This document shows, in pieces, positions 10,774 to 24,849 of a DNA stretch of 64,000 bases. The stretch is from Eopsaltria australis. Its lineage: Eukaryota; Chordata; Aves; Passeriformes; Petroicidae. Within the stretch, counting starts at the first letter, position 1. Each line of letters starts with the position of its first letter. The stretch is taken from contig JAVTVJ010000130.1 in NCBI GenBank assembly GCA_034509425.1, positions 4,333,501 through 4,397,500 of the forward strand, in the 5' to 3' direction. The notes beneath the pieces were generated by a model. It saw only the letters and a program-made list of their open reading frames with translations, was not told the origin of the DNA and made no database searches. The position numbers and the translations under genes were made by a program.

Positions 10774-11922
10774 GCACGTAAACTGTTGATTATTCATGTG
10801 ACTTTTTTTTTAGCTTGTTAAACCCCTGTAAATAAGGCTATTGATTTTTACTTATCGTTTTCAAAGCAAAGTTTTTCAAGTACCTGTTTTAGCCACAAGA
10901 TTTATATCATGCTGTGATTTTGCCTTATTCCAAGCCATTTGTATATTTTATCACCACTCCTCTTTTATTGTCTATCGGCTGCTTTTATGATGAGGTACGT
11001 CCGTGTTTATTATTTAATAAGTATCCTCAAATGTTACCAGGCACTTATTAGCACTCTAGAGAAAGTGTCCGAGGAAGTTTCATTTCAGACACATCTATTT
11101 CACAGATGTTTTAGTGCTGTGAATATAAGATGTAAAAATCCTGGAAACATTTAGTAATGCACTTGCCTAAAAATAAACAGTTTTATAACCACACATGCTG
11201 TTGTTTAGATTAAACATTGCAGAAAGTTCTCCTTAAACTTGAACGTCACACCATTTATTTTCTAACAGAAAAAAAAAAAAATCACTAAAATAGCCTTTTT
11301 TTGTAGAAGTTGTGGGAGATAAGAGACGTTATTTTTAGCTGAAATGAATAATTCAAGATCTTTACAATAGATGTGTTAATTGCAAATAATTTTCATACAA
11401 AGTTTCAATTATTGATGGAGTAATAAGCAGTTTTTCATACATTATGAATCTAAAACACACAACAAAAATAGATTTTTTTTTTACCCCCCCCCAAACCTCA
11501 TCCCGTTTGCCACATTCTTTTCATCAAAAGTAAGCTAGAGAGCAGATTTTAATGTTTTAAAGACAAATAAAGCTTTGAAAATTACCTCATGCATCGTCTG
11601 GCTGCACAAAATCTCAGCTGCACAGTGCTAAACTTCGGTTTGGTACTGCCAGCATACAAAGAGATGAGTGAATACCCCTTGCACCCATATGGACTCAGCT
11701 GCCAGCACTGGGATATGCAATTTTGCTTTTTAATGAATCGTAAACAATTTGTGTGTCAAGTGAGGGAGTTTGTTTTCTTTCTGGAGCAGGTTCTAAATCC
11801 ATTTGAAGCTATAGCTGTGTACTGTACTGGAGCATTATGCCCAAATTTAAAGGTTCTGTGTCACTGGGATGAAAAGACCTCTTATAATGAAAGAAACGGC
11901 TTTATAAAAGGCTGGGTGTAGT

Positions 11923-11995
11923 AATCTCTCTCTCTTTCTTTCTTTCTTTCTTTCCCTCTCTCTGTCTCTCAACCTCACACTCTCCCTCTTTCACC
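11923..11995 (+). repeat. (TC)n/(TTTC)n pyrimidine microsatellite
   Basis: TC dinucleotides pass into a TTTC tetranucleotide run and then into mixed CT sequence to about 11995. Confidence 0.9.
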
Positions 11996-12958
11996 CCAGT
12001 CTATAGCATGTTTATAGCCAGCTCTGGAGATAATGGAGATAGGTTGATTGCATGATTAGTAAAATGAATGGATTTTAGCATTGGGCAAAGCAGCTTGCAA
12101 TTTTGAAAGGTGGCTTTAAAATGCAGAGTTCTAATTTTGACCTTATTTTCTTTCATAGATAATCTTTATTAATTCTCCTTTAATTCGTTTTACCTCATCA
12201 CAGCTAGTTTTTCTCCCCAGCCATCTGATGGAATGGCTAATATATTTTACCTTACTTGTCAAAATAGCAAGAGGTCAAAGTAAAAGAAAAAAATGTTACT
12301 TCTCTTTCTTGTAGGCAGTTGTAAATGTTTCAAACTATTTCAGCAGAATCCACAGGGTTTGTACATTTCAGTAATAATTGCATTAGTCTCCACTCTTTTA
12401 AGGCACTCTTACACCTAATCTACTTTTTTTATGCTTTAATCAAGTAAATGTAGAAGCAGTTATTATTTTGTCTATATTGCAATGTGACATTTTCGCATAA
12501 AATTTCCCCCAACTGCTGTACATTTGTGTAAGGAAGAGTTATATTTATTTTTAATATATATACATAATAGCAAATAATTTAACTGATATAGGAGCCTGAA
12601 GATATGAGATGAATTTGTTGGGAAAATGATCATTATTTTGTTAACATTGGCACTTTCAATTTAAATTTGCTGCTGTCATAGAGACACTAAAGGGTTAGTC
12701 ATAGAAAAGTTTCAGTACTCTGTCTTGCATTTGTAACAAATATGTGCAGCTGTGCTACTTTTATAAACATTTATTTCAAGCTGATTATTTTTTTAAAATT
12801 ATTTGCTCTAGCAAGCCAGTATGATGTGACTATAATATGTTTAATAAGGGATTGTCTGCAAAATTCCTTTGCACGGGGTTATTGAAATAGATGTGCAGTA
12901 AAGGTATATACTGGAGGGAAAATCCTTCATGGCAAAACAAAACTAAAGACCCCAAATT

Positions 12959-13071
12959 GGGCCAAATTCTGCTCAAGGTTTCCTCTGCCACCAGCCTGGA
13001 GTTGCTGAGCTGGGAGGAACCGAGCTACTTCAGGTTTGCTCACCTGAGTTACTGAGAGCCAACCTGGACCC
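12959..13071. mobile_element. Degraded palindromic repeat (MITE-like relic)
   Basis: The left end reads GGGCCAAATTCTGCTC and the right end GAGTTACTGAGAGCC...GGACCC, imperfectly inverted relative to each other. From memory these termini resemble an old amniote family of short palindromic elements. The interior has diverged. Family name and exact limits are uncertain. Confidence 0.4.
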
Positions 13072-13277
13072 ATCATTTGAGTTATCTCCGTCCAAACACT
13101 TCCAAACCCCCAAACTGTTCTCTTTGTGAAACATCTGAAGGGAAAAAAAAGGCTCATTAATAAATAAGAAGCCATTTCAAATGACTCCATGTATGAGCAA
13201 ACTGCTGTTATTGAATGCGACAGTTGAAGCAGATCTTCCAGTCATTTCCAAAATAATTATTTTCTAATTTTACTATC

Positions 13278-13317
13278 CCACTCTTGATCCACAAGATCCA
13301 CTCTTGATCCACAAGAT
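13278..13317 (+). repeat. Perfect 20-bp tandem duplication
   Basis: Unit CCACTCTTGATCCACAAGAT occurs twice head to tail (13278-13297 and 13298-13317) without a mismatch, so the duplication is probably young. Confidence 0.95.
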
Positions 13318-16300
13318 CAAGTTCAGTGTAAGTGCCTTTATTTTCTGTAGATGCTATGAGTAAAACCAGAATTTATTAAAAATGGTCAGACTGGACTTAA
13401 AATGGTCATTTAGTTACTTTAAGGGTTTTTAACTCAACATCATTTTTTCACTGAAGCTCTTGGTGACTACTTTTCTTCCACACCTCTGTACTCTGTTTTT
13501 TCAGAGAAGTAGCTGGAATTGCTCAGGTAATTCATGCAATTAAAAAAAATACGAAAATGTCAAAATGTTGCTAGCATTTCCATCAATTAAGAATTAATAG
13601 AGTCCTCACTATAAATCTCATTGAAAATGAAAATAAAAATGAAGGCGCATTTAATAAATATTTGATTTCATCATATGGAAAGTTAATTGGCACTGCCAAA
13701 ATACTTAAAAGAAGTATTTTTTTTTAAATCACTGAGCGTATCTGTACATATTCCCAGCTCAAGTTTATCATGGTAATCCCCACATGCTGCTGAACCGTCT
13801 GTGGCTTTGCTGTATTGTGCTTCTTACTTATGATTTACGGTATATCAAAAGGTATACATGTATTAATAATTATCCTGCTCCTGCCCCTACAAAAATAACA
13901 AAGTGTGAACAGTGTAACATTGCAGCATGGATTTCCTTTGTTTCATATAGTAACTCTTGTATGTTCATACACTGCTCAGCTGCTGTATAAATATTTTTAA
14001 TAAAGTAATTCCATCTCTGTCAGAGTTGCTAAATTCTCTGTATAGCTTAAACACTTCAGTGCATCATTATACTTTATATCGTCTTCATTTTCTATACGTA
14101 GCCTCCTCTTGCTTACAAGTATTTTTCCTAGTTGTTTTCTACTCTTTTCCCTTCACCTGTCCTGAATATTGCCATGAATGTTTCTAATTTAAAGCCAGAG
14201 GAGTCAGTGGCTGATTAGAAGACAGGAAATTGGAGGATTAAACTGTCTGGTTGAACTTCCTTTACTTATCAGTACCGTGTAACTCACACTGGATTATAAA
14301 CTCATTGGGACAATTTCTACAGTGTATCAGTACTTCTGTTTTTTTAGTCTTTATTTTCCTGGAGAAAGTACAGAAAATGGGGAAAATGGGTAGTTTGCAG
14401 CTAAAACCCAATACTTTTTAATAACACTGAAGCACAGGAAGTTCAAATTAAATTTGTACAAATGTCTTCAGCTATAAGAATTCATTCAATTTGAAGTCAC
14501 GCAGGTCTATAACATAAATTTTAAATTCAGTATGTAAACAACCAAGCAACAGATACTTTTGGGGAGGGGTAGGGAAATGACATCATTTTAGTAAGAGGAG
14601 AATGCGCCATGTTAACCCTTGTTCAACCCTCTTCCCCTCAGAAACTTCCACATCTACTCTGACATGACGGTGTAGCTCTGGGACAGTCTGAGAAAAGGCT
14701 GCAGAGAAAAGCCTGTTCATCCAAAAAACTTTGTCTGGGCTCCCAGTGCTGCCCGCTGAGCCAGGAGCCGGGGATGTGATGTCCTCGCTCGGCGTTTGCC
14801 GCGAGCAGGACGTTGTGCAGGTAGCTGTGTCACCAGGAGGAGAACGAGCAAGCTTTGTCCCCTTAAGGGCCAGCTCATTCTTGCCGGTGACCCCCATGTC
14901 TGATTTCCAGAGCTTGTCATGCGTCTGGTTGTGAAATCATCGTGATAGTTGGGAAAGGCCAGTAATAGCAGGATCTGGAGGGTCTGTGTTGGGAAGGATG
15001 AGCAGGAAAACTTCCAAGCTCTGTCCGTGCTGTATCTGAAGTGTTTCTGTGCTACCACTCACCACCATTTAATTTTACACACTGGACTGAGATCTGAAGG
15101 TGTCAAAACTGTGTTGAAAACCAGAAAAGATAGATACTACCTGAAAGGTCTAACATCTCGATCTGAACCCGGGGGCTGCCAGACTAATCATGTACTCCAG
15201 TTTAAACACCAGAAGTGGATCTTTAATCATACTGAGATGCTTGTGGTGGTTTCTGGCAGTCCGGCCTTTATACTTTTGGCAAGTGCCCCGCTAGTACTGG
15301 GAGTAATTGGAAATGGAGATGAAAATAAAAGAATGTTCTGAAACTTTTTGCTGCAGAGGTCCCAGTAGTTTCCGTACAAACAATCTGAAATTTTTTACAA
15401 ATAAGGAAATAGATATTTGCCTTCCTTAACTTCATATGAGAGGAAAAAGGTAACATTCTTGGTTTTTTAAAACGTTCCCATGCTTTAATCCCAGTGTGAA
15501 AAGAATCTCGCTGTGCTGCTTGAAGCATCCTCTCCCTCAGATATGGTCACTCACACTGATTAATATTTAAAGATTATTTCAGGATTAATAGAGTTGTTTC
15601 TTCATTGACATTTGAAGACAAATATTCTGGTTCATAACAGCATGGCTTGAACTGATAATATCTTTGTTATTTCCATAAGTGTCACTAGGAACCTCCTTCA
15701 CAAGGGCTGCAGGCAATAATTACAGAGCTCGTTTCAGGTGCTCGAACTCTTTGTATGTGTTCAAACACACACTTTGCACATGGAATACGCTCATACTTCA
15801 TCCACCCACCAAAAGCAGTGGTCCTGCCATACTCCCAAGAAATTCAGCTGATCTTGGAACAGGAGAAGCTGGTCTGAGTGAGGATCAGGTGCTGCACAAA
15901 CCTGCAATAGCTCTTTTACACAAAGGTTTTAGCCCTTACATTCACGGCAGTGGAGATCTCTGGATCTGTTTTCCATAGAGGAGATTAATGAAGAGCAATT
16001 CTCAATAAGATAAAAATCATTAGAACATACTAAATAGATGTGTTGACTAGTGGAGTGAGATTCAAAATATTTTGCCTGTATAAATGTATCTGTTGTTCTT
16101 TGGTGGTTTGTTTTTTTTTTCAGAGGCTGTGAAACGCAAAGTTAGCAATACAAGTAGGGATGGGTGGAAGTGTTGGATAGTACAGATGGCACTATAAGCT
16201 TGTAGGCTCTTACTACCCATAATTGCAATGCCCTTGCTTTCAAAGGAGTGCAGGTTGCCCTTGATGTACGCAAACAGCCATATTAATTTCACAACCCAAT

Positions 16301-19300
16301 TGGAGTCGCACACACGGATTGAGGTTGTCAATAGGAGCAGTGTGGAAATTAAGAGCACCAACAGCACTCTCAAATAGGCCTTTCTGCTTTAAACACAACT
16401 AACTCAAAATACACAGGGTCTACGTGGTCACTGACAGGGTATTTCCATAACTGAGAGAGTCTGTGAGTAAATTAGAGGGGAGTTTTCCCACTTTTTTTTT
16501 AAATCCAGAATTCAATTAGTCTGAACCTGATTCTGCATGGAAATATACTGGTAAAGAAAATGGAAAGTGGAGCATATCTTACTGTTTTATATCAAGGGAA
16601 TATAAAGATCATTCTAAAGTGACCCAAGTTAACCTTTTGTGTTCAAAAAATCTGTCTTGTTTGATTATTCAATCAATATTTGTATTTACTTTCAGGAACA
16701 AATAGAGACAACGTGCATGTGTACTTCTCTTTGCCTGAGTTTTTTTACTAGAAATTTTCTTTTGTGATTTTATTTGAAAGAGTGGGTTAAGAAGAATGGG
16801 CTAAATGGATTATTTAGGGCAGTGACTGAAAGGTGAATCACCAGGGTTTTACAAGAGCACAAACAGGACGAGTTTTCAAGGATGATAAGCAAACACAAGT
16901 AAAACTCAACTTTACTCATGATCTGCTGCTAATGAGGACTTACAGTTTAGACAAATTAGGACTTGTTGCTTCCTCTCCTTTTACCTTGGTTTCCCAAAGA
17001 GATCAGCTCTGTCTGCCATGTGCATGGAAGGAAATTAGCATAGGGCACTATTAAATACACACAAGAGCTTCCCTGTTGTTCAAAAAGAAATTAATAATTC
17101 TCAAACAATCTTAAAGAAAATAGTAACTTCTTTTACAAATTATAATAGTTTCATCTGATTTTATAGGGCTCAACTTTTTCGTTATGGACACAGGTAGAGT
17201 TGTTGAAATTCATTATTTTTCTATGGGCACCCATTCCTTTTCTTGTTAATGAAGTTTTCTAAGCTTTCCACAGACAAATGGGAGAAATACCTTTCAGGGA
17301 AGTATGAGGGCATGTAGGAAGAGGACAGATGTTTATAATGGTGGGACACCCTTGGTGAAGGCCTGGCTCCTGGCAAGCAGTGACTTTTGGTAATTTCTAC
17401 CATAAGTTGATGTAAAGAACAGAAGGAAAAGGATGGATCAAAGGGTGGGTGTTCAGTACCAGCACTGTAAAGGAGACTGGAGGGAGGGCAGGCTGTGAGC
17501 TGAGAGTGTTCCCTGGCATTACGAAGAGCAGTGGCCAAGAGCTCACACCTGAGCAGAGGAAGCAAACCACAGGATGGGTTTTTTTTCTTGTTCTGTAATC
17601 ACTCCTTGAAGTTATTTCTTTTCCATTACTTAAAATCCCATTCAGTAATATATCGGTTCCCAACTGCTCAGGTCCTCCAGTAACTGGACCATTGCACAGA
17701 CAACTTTGTGGTTTATTTTCCCCTCTTCAGATGCAGAGGCAGGGTTTGAACTGTGAAGCAATTTCTCATTTGCCCAAACTCTTCTGCACTGAGGCAACTC
17801 CATAGAAGGAAGCCAAAGAACCACAGGACAGCAGCAGTGGCTGAACAGAGCAAGGCTCTGTGCCAGCTCCACGAGATGTCCCCCATGACCAGCAGTGCAA
17901 GCACTTCTGATTGCATCTGCTCACTTCCAGAATTTCAGGGAATGTTTTAGGGAACTTTGCTGTAAACTCTGATGATGACTAAGAAAAGGAAAACAGGGGG
18001 GGAAAAATGTGAAGACCAGGCTGACAATGTGCTCCTGTGGCACAGGGATGCAGAAAAGCCACTGATCATGTCCCACAGCCCTGCATCCTGGTGTCTCCCA
18101 CCTGCAGCTCGACAAAGTGTGGTTTCACAGTACCTTAACCTCTTCCTCCTGGAACCAGCTGTTCCCATCTCTGAATGTTGCAGTCCACCTTTCTCTTACT
18201 TGCCCCAGTTTTTGAATCTATTCTTTGATCATGGAACTGATACTGCATAAACCCCAAGATCTTTGCAATAGTGAAATGCAGAGAGACTGGAAAGAGCATG
18301 AAACCCTAATGAAAAAAAAAATTTATCTAGTAATAAATTGAGTTATTGTCTGCCTAAGAACAGAGGCATAGATGAGCTGGAAACTTTTATTTTCCCTTGC
18401 AACAGGATAAGGGGCTGGAGCCAAAACACATCTAAGTTGTACCCTGAAAAGCAGTGTGAGACAAGGCCTTCTGGAATATGAGAAATACAGACTGATAAGG
18501 GTGGAACAGCAGAGCTGCAGAGTTTTGAGGATGGTGACAATTTCAATGTGATGCAAACATCTGTTCATGTACTCTGGATTGAAATAATCAAACACCTGCA
18601 CTCCCATGTAGGTGTTCATGGCTGCAGATTCCTTTGTTCTAACGAATTTTCTGGGTGCACATTCCCAGACAGGTGTGCATGAGCTTGGTGTGGAATTGTT
18701 TGGATGCTGTAGGTGTTTGCACCTGCAAAATGCAGGTGCCTGCTTTAAATGTGTGTTCTCACAAGCAGATGTGCAATGTGTTTCCCTTGGTTTCTGTACA
18801 GGTCTGCCAAAACTATCACTTTAATTTCTTTATGTCTCATTCTCCCCTTGTATGGAGTCAAATAAGAAAACTCACCTCAGAAAGAGTGTTACATGGTAAT
18901 TAATGGGTTTCCAAAATTATCTGTAGATGCTATAATTGCAGTACTTGCTTTTTTTTTTTCTTTTTAAATAAACATTACTTGTGAATATAAGGGTTTGCAG
19001 AATTAGGGAACTAAAGGCAGGAAAGACTGTGAGTCTTTCCATCTCCCAGCAGTCTGTTTTTTACTGTTTATTTATTGCTGACTTTTATTTTGCCTTTAAG
19101 CCAAACACTATGGGTTACTCATATAGCATATGCTTCTTCGCTCTGCACACAAGTAAAAGCAGTGATCTCCAAATCAAGATAATATTTTAATAAATCTTGA
19201 CTGAGGATGCCTGAAGTGGTACAAATGCTCACACTGTGTAAGACTCAGGCATCTCTGTGCATGCCACTGTTTCATATTAAGTAGGAGTTTGTTAAATTGG

Positions 19301-19413
19301 GTGGATTACTTGGATTTCATTAAAAATTAAATGTACAATTATTTAGATGAATTTTTCACATATGCTTGTGGGCAAACAATTTTTGATTAGTTGTTGACAT
19401 ATAGTACACACAG

Positions 19414-19440
19414 TGCGTGTGTGTGTGCGTGTGCACATGT
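19414..19440 (+). repeat. (GT)n-like microsatellite
   Basis: Alternating GTGTGTGTGCGTGTG followed by CACATGTATAT. Confidence 0.75.
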
Positions 19441-21640
19441 ATATTTACATGCACGATATATAAATAAAATACAGACAGTAATGCAGTGTTAGGAAAGTCC
19501 ACTGGTAGTCATTAATTTGACAAGACTTGTACAGGATGGGAAGAATGATCTTCCTCAGAGTGAAAAATTGTTTTCACTACATCACATTAAGATATTTATC
19601 AAGGAGCAGTGTAAGAGCTCAGGACCAAGCACAGCTCATCTCAGCTCATTTTACCCATCTCTTTGTAGAAGGTCCTCTTCTAAAAGATGCCATAGAAGGA
19701 AAACTGTGTTAATGCCTGTTACTGGCCTGGGGTTGCAGGATTTGCATCAGTGGAAGGAACTCTCTCTGTTTAATTTTAATTAGAAATCAGGTGGTAAAGC
19801 TGGGGAAAAGATTTGTAAAGATCTGAAGTGTCTGAAGAGGAGCGGCTTGAATAACACTGTATTAGTCATGAGGCGAGGAAGGAAGAATGTTGTCATGATT
19901 GGAAAGTAACATTGTTCAGTAAACGAAGATGTGTGAAGCACTTGCTAAACTAAATTAGTTCCGAGGTGTGGTGCACGTTTGTGTAACTCTGTTCATTGAA
20001 GCTTTGAACAATTGTGAAGGAGAAAACAGAAAATCATTTATTAAGTAAAAAAAAATAGAAAGCTTGAATTCTCTTCTGGTTGTGTTTATCTGCAGCAATT
20101 CAGCTGCAATTTTTCATATTTCAGACAGAATCATTAATTGGCACAAATAAATAGGCACAAATAATACAGTGTAATTCTCTGAATTTTGAGGTGACAATGT
20201 AACGGAGACTTTGCTTCTCCTCACACAAACAGAAGTTATAGAGAAGTTTTAGGACCCTCTGCTCCTAATTTTTCTAAAGAAGCTGTTCTTCAACAGATGA
20301 CCTTTTTCTAATGCATGGATTCATTATGCAGGAAGGGTAAATCTTGTGGTCTGAGCGTCCTCTGAAGACTATAATTGAATAATTGTAGCCATATACTTCA
20401 TATTGCATTATCTTGTGATTAATTTTTCTAAGAGTTGTTGCTCTGACCTCTTCGTGGGGAAGGGGGACAGTGTCTGCACTCTCAGGTCGTGTTCTCACCT
20501 CCTTTTATTGCACCCCTGACACTCACCCATCTACCCCGGATCTTTACCTCTGTGCCACTACACTTGTTGCTGTCTTACTCAGTTAAGAAGTACAAATAGC
20601 CCCAGCATTGCCAGCTGCAGTCCCAGGCTGGATCATTACTCCAGATTTGAGGTTAATCAACTGCAAATTCCATTAGCTTCATACAGAGTGAAAATAAAGA
20701 ACAGACGGTCTCGCATGTGAGCCAGAAGTCAGGTGCAGCACAATACGGCCAGCCTTCAGGTAGAGGGATTTTTTCCCTTTGGCCAACACCTCTGAGATAG
20801 ACCAAAGGAGCAGATCAAAAAAGATTTTCATGAAAGTTTTATAGACTCAGGCTTTTTCCCCCTTCCCTTTTCTCTCCGTTTCCAATTGCAAACGTTAGTT
20901 CTGCACTTGATTTTGGTGTCATTTTTACCCTTTTTTCTGCTAAGCACTAAGGACAGTTGTTGCTAAGAGTTATATTCTCAGGTACCTTATGTTCTTTACC
21001 TACTTGTTGATTGTGTGACTTGTTTTATTGCTCGAGGAAGCAGTGGGTGAAGTTTGGGAGGAATGCAGGGGCAGTTTACTGTTGAATACCCATTCACTGA
21101 GATCCAAGTGCTGACAGGCACATGCACCTTGTGAGCTCTGCCACAGATTTCAATAGGACTCGCAATATCAAAGCTGGGCACACAGGAAAGCAGAAACCTG
21201 GTCTAGACGCTTCCCTGCTGCTTTTATTCCATGCACTGTCTCCCCCCAGTCCCCTGAGATAGTGAGTTTGTTTGTCATTGGTGGTTTTCTCATGAGCTCA
21301 TTTAAAATGGTGAACTACTTCTTTTTGCATGTGCTACAAGGGTCAATACTTGTAGAATTTTTTAAAATTAATCTGCAGTTGAATGCAAAAATAATGCCTT
21401 TGATAATCGGAATTCTTTAAAGCAAAAGCTTTCCCATTGAGCAGAAAGAACCGCAGGAAAGTCAGGTCTGTGGGCAGAAGTTGAGATGCTGCTGCACTCA
21501 GAGTGCTCTGCACTTTCCAGGCTGAATTCTCAAAATGTGCATTAGCACAGTGATTGCCAAACAAAGTGGATTTTGTGTGCTGTGGTTTTTCTGTGCATCT
21601 CTCTCTCTTCACCCAATTTTGGTGGGGAAGGGAGGTGCCT

Positions 21641-21658
21641 CTGTGTGTGTGTGTGTGC
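21641..21658 (+). repeat. (TG)n microsatellite
   Basis: A short run of about eight uninterrupted TG units. Confidence 0.85.
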
Positions 21659-22546
21659 ATCTCCATATATACATATGTTAGATTATCACTGGCACACCAC
21701 TACAAAAGGTTAGGGAAAATATTGCTGCCAACAGAACTAAAGATTAAATAATCCAATCTCTGGGAACTGTAAACTAACAATCACTATCACAAACGGGCCC
21801 TTTCTAATCATAGTTTGTGGTGGAATGAAAGATGCAATTGTCTGGAATTGATGAATATGGGATCCATGCTGGCTTCAGGGTCAAAGGTGACTTCATGCAA
21901 AGGTCCCTTTCTCTCTGGCACTGCTGCCTTTGTATAGCATAGCTTGGCAGCTATCTCTTTGCACTTCGGCTACCTGCCAATGCAGCTGGTACTGTGCAAC
22001 TGTCTGGTACAGACTACAAAGCATCACTCAGCAACCAGCAGCTCCGCATGGGGCCCCTTTTCTAGGATGACAAAGAAAGATGGGCTATACATTCTGCCAT
22101 CTATGCCCATTAAAAAGACTCTTAAATTGCATTACTACAAGTTATTGTTAATTATGTAGTAGTCACTGGATCTGTATGATCCTTTGAGAGCTTGATAATC
22201 TTTACTGTATGCTGGCAGTGCGAGTAATCAAGAGGGAAAAATCAGTATTTCGTTGTGTAAAAAGTAAGTACTTATGTGGTGAGTTGCTTATGTGTAGCCA
22301 TATGAAAGAAACCTTCACTTGGACAGGTTTCTGGCATATGCAGAAACAAAACTGATTCAACTAGACAAATTACTTGTGAAGTTGTGTCCTTATAGCTTCA
22401 ATATTCATGTTGCAGTTAGGCTTGGGAAGTGCTTTTGTTGGTAAGCGTTTATCCTGAAAGCTTGCTGGTTTTTAAAATGTGCCTTGAGCAGAAACGGGGA
22501 TGGAAGAAAACAAAGTTCCTGGGTACATTAGAATAAACAATTTCAG

Positions 22547-22586
22547 TTTAGAAATCATATAACTAATTTAGAAATCACATAACTAA
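22547..22586 (+). repeat. 20-bp tandem duplication, one mismatch
   Basis: TTTAGAAATCATATAACTAA at 22547-22566 is followed directly by the same unit with one T-to-C change at 22567-22586. Confidence 0.95.
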
Positions 22587-23002
22587 CTAAGTGTTTAAAG
22601 GAGGGGATTCTGATAATGGAAGTGGCATCACTGCAAGACTGACAGGACACTGAATGTCCTGAATACTTTTTGCCTCAGTAGTGCATTTTCTTCCTGTTCT
22701 GAAGAAATTGTTTGTAGTGTAGCCAACAAAAGGAAAATGCTTGTCCCCTCTAAAGCTGAGATCCTGGCTGTCTCCTGAGGAATGACTGAGCTACTTCTGT
22801 CCTTCAGTCCAGACATGATGAATTGCATTGCAACTAAATCTGCAGGCCTGATTCCAAAGGGTATTTTCCAACTCCTGTAAGTCCATCAGTGTTAATCTAA
22901 AACTGGAATCACTAATCTGGGCAAGCGAGATTGGATTCACCTTCAGGAGGATGTATCGATGACTTGCTCCATAGATCCAAGTTATTTCAACTTAAATATC
23001 TT

Positions 23003-23084
23003 GAGCCAAATGCCCCTGTCAGCTGGCACAGCTCCCCTGAGGTTAATGGAGATGTACCAGTTTACCTCTCCTGAACTTTCTGGC
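23003..23084. mobile_element. Degraded palindromic repeat (same MITE-like class)
   Basis: GAGCCAAATGCCCCTGTCAG at the left and GAGGTTAATGGAGATGTACC followed by AGTTTACCTC and TTCTGGC at the right match, from memory, the two arms of the old amniote palindromic repeat also suggested at 12959-13071. Much diverged. Confidence 0.4.
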
Positions 23085-24840
23085 ACTTGTTTTTCCTAAG
23101 ATTTCAAGGAAAAATCTGTAAGGAAAATGGTGGGACTTTTTTACTCGTGACTGAGTTTTTTCCCCCTTTTCTTTTTTTCCTGCTTTCCCTGCACTATTTA
23201 TGATCTTGCACTTGCCTCCTGTAGAGCTGGCAGGCAGCCTAAGATGTATACCAAATTCTGGGAAGGAAGCAACACCATTTCTGTATAGTACCACTGTGAG
23301 AGCTAGTCTGTTGGACCACTTTTATTTCCTCTTTTGTTCAAATTATACAAAAATCTGAGAGACACGAGATACAACAGGAGGAGATGAAAACCCTCAGTCT
23401 TCAGTTTCTCCCTTTCCTCCTTGCATCTAATATTCCTTTTCTAGCCTTGCTCTGGTATCGGCTATTTGAAATAGTTATATATAATTTAACATTATACAAA
23501 AGTATTGTCATATCAAACATAGTGAAACGGATTCCAAAAACACCATCTGGTATTTGGGAATGCACTGTGAGTTGGGAACGTGAGAAGAGATATTCTTTGC
23601 CACTTTGCTTGGGACCCAGCCATTAGCAGTGTAATTGCCAAGAAAAGGTGACAGGCTTCAGGCTTAATGCAAGTGGTTGGGTTTTTTTCCTCTCTCTCTC
23701 TCTCTCTCTCTCCCAGTCTGTTAACTCTATGAGTCCTAAACTAAATGCAAAAGGCACTGTAAGGACAACACCAGGCAAAAAAAATAGGCTCCCTTAAATT
23801 TAAAGGCATGGCAGTAAATGAAAACAGTTGCTGGGCTCCTATAAGAAGATCGGAATAAGTGAAAGCAAAATAAGCTTGTTGAGAGGAGGAAAGAAAAGGA
23901 GACATGTATGTTTTAAAGCTGCAGTGTGCTACACGGAATTGTTCTCTTAAGTAGTGGATTTGTAATGATTAGAGTTTCCCAAGCTTTATCCAAAAGCTCA
24001 TTTCAAAGCCATCATTAGTTTCCTCTAATCCACCCAAAATTGCAAAACGCATATTGTGAAGGTCATCCGTGACTATTTGAAACCTGCTTTATTTGATGTT
24101 ATCTCGCTTCTTCCTCTCTATCTCCATCTATCCCTTTAAGGTGGGGGGGGAAGAGAGAGAGGGTTTAATAAATTAAAATCTCAGATTGATTTCTGTGGGA
24201 ATATTATTTTGCTGTGTAAGACTCCAAAGGGCATGCACAGTACAGTTTATATAATTTCATGTTGCTACCATGTATGCTGCCATTGGCAGGTGTAATTCTA
24301 ACAAGTTCTGCCAATAATTCTCACCTGAGAACCAGATCAAACACAAGGGATGTAAAAAATCAGAGATATTTGAACAAGGATCAAAGTCTCTGTATTGCAT
24401 GCAGGAAGGCAAATAAACTTTGCAGCAGAGGATGAAAATAAGTGAATAACACAGAAAGGTTTTCCTCTTTATTGATTTCCATCTAACATTTGAAATACAG
24501 CCTTGTATTAATTCTCAGCTTTAAAAAAAAGGCCACATTGATTTGCTTCGGCATGTCAGAAACTGCGATGCTACAATAGATCTGCTATTAAATTACACAA
24601 AATAAAATGATTTCTGGTGGGTGTAGCTAATGCTTGCCAAATTAGATGAAATGAAAGCTAACCCTCTTAGTCTAGCTGTTGTTTTTAAATATTTATGTCT
24701 TTAACAGACATTTGTGTGTGCCATGAGGGGGACTAGAAACTCCTTTGCTATCAGTCAGTTGATGTAGACATGCAAAATTCTTACAATCTCAGTACCAGAC
24801 TCGCATGAAACATTTGTCACCGCAAGTTCTTTCAATTTCT
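23085..24840. other. First-intron DNA, no exon recognised
   Basis: Unique AT-rich sequence between the palindromic relic and the CpG-rich island, with a (TC)n run and a short G-run near 24145. No coding or RNA signal seen. Confidence 0.5.
23690..23713 (+). repeat. (TC)n microsatellite
   Basis: About eleven uninterrupted CT units following a T-run. Confidence 0.95.
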
Positions 24841-24849
24841 TTGAAATTC

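Larger units (their letters stand above)
9891..12958. other. First-intron DNA near the promoter, no further exon recognised
   Basis: Intronic if the NFI exon is spliced as read. The part from 10150 to 10930 is unique, has scattered CpGs and a perfect octamer at 10766-10773. 12160-12860 is very AT-rich with many ATTA/TAAT cores. Simple repeats include A-runs at 9530-9546 and about 11268-11281, and a T-run then C-run near 11471-11491. No coding exon, RNA gene or transposon is evident. Confidence 0.55.
13318..23002. other. First-intron DNA, no exon recognised
   Basis: Unique sequence of ordinary composition. It contains a short GT-rich microsatellite (19414-19440), a (GT)n run (21641-21658) and a 20-bp near-perfect duplication at 22547-22586. 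Open frames of up to 130 codons occur on both strands (for example 14949-15341) but overlap antisense frames and carry no recognisable motif. I see no RNA gene. Confidence 0.55.
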
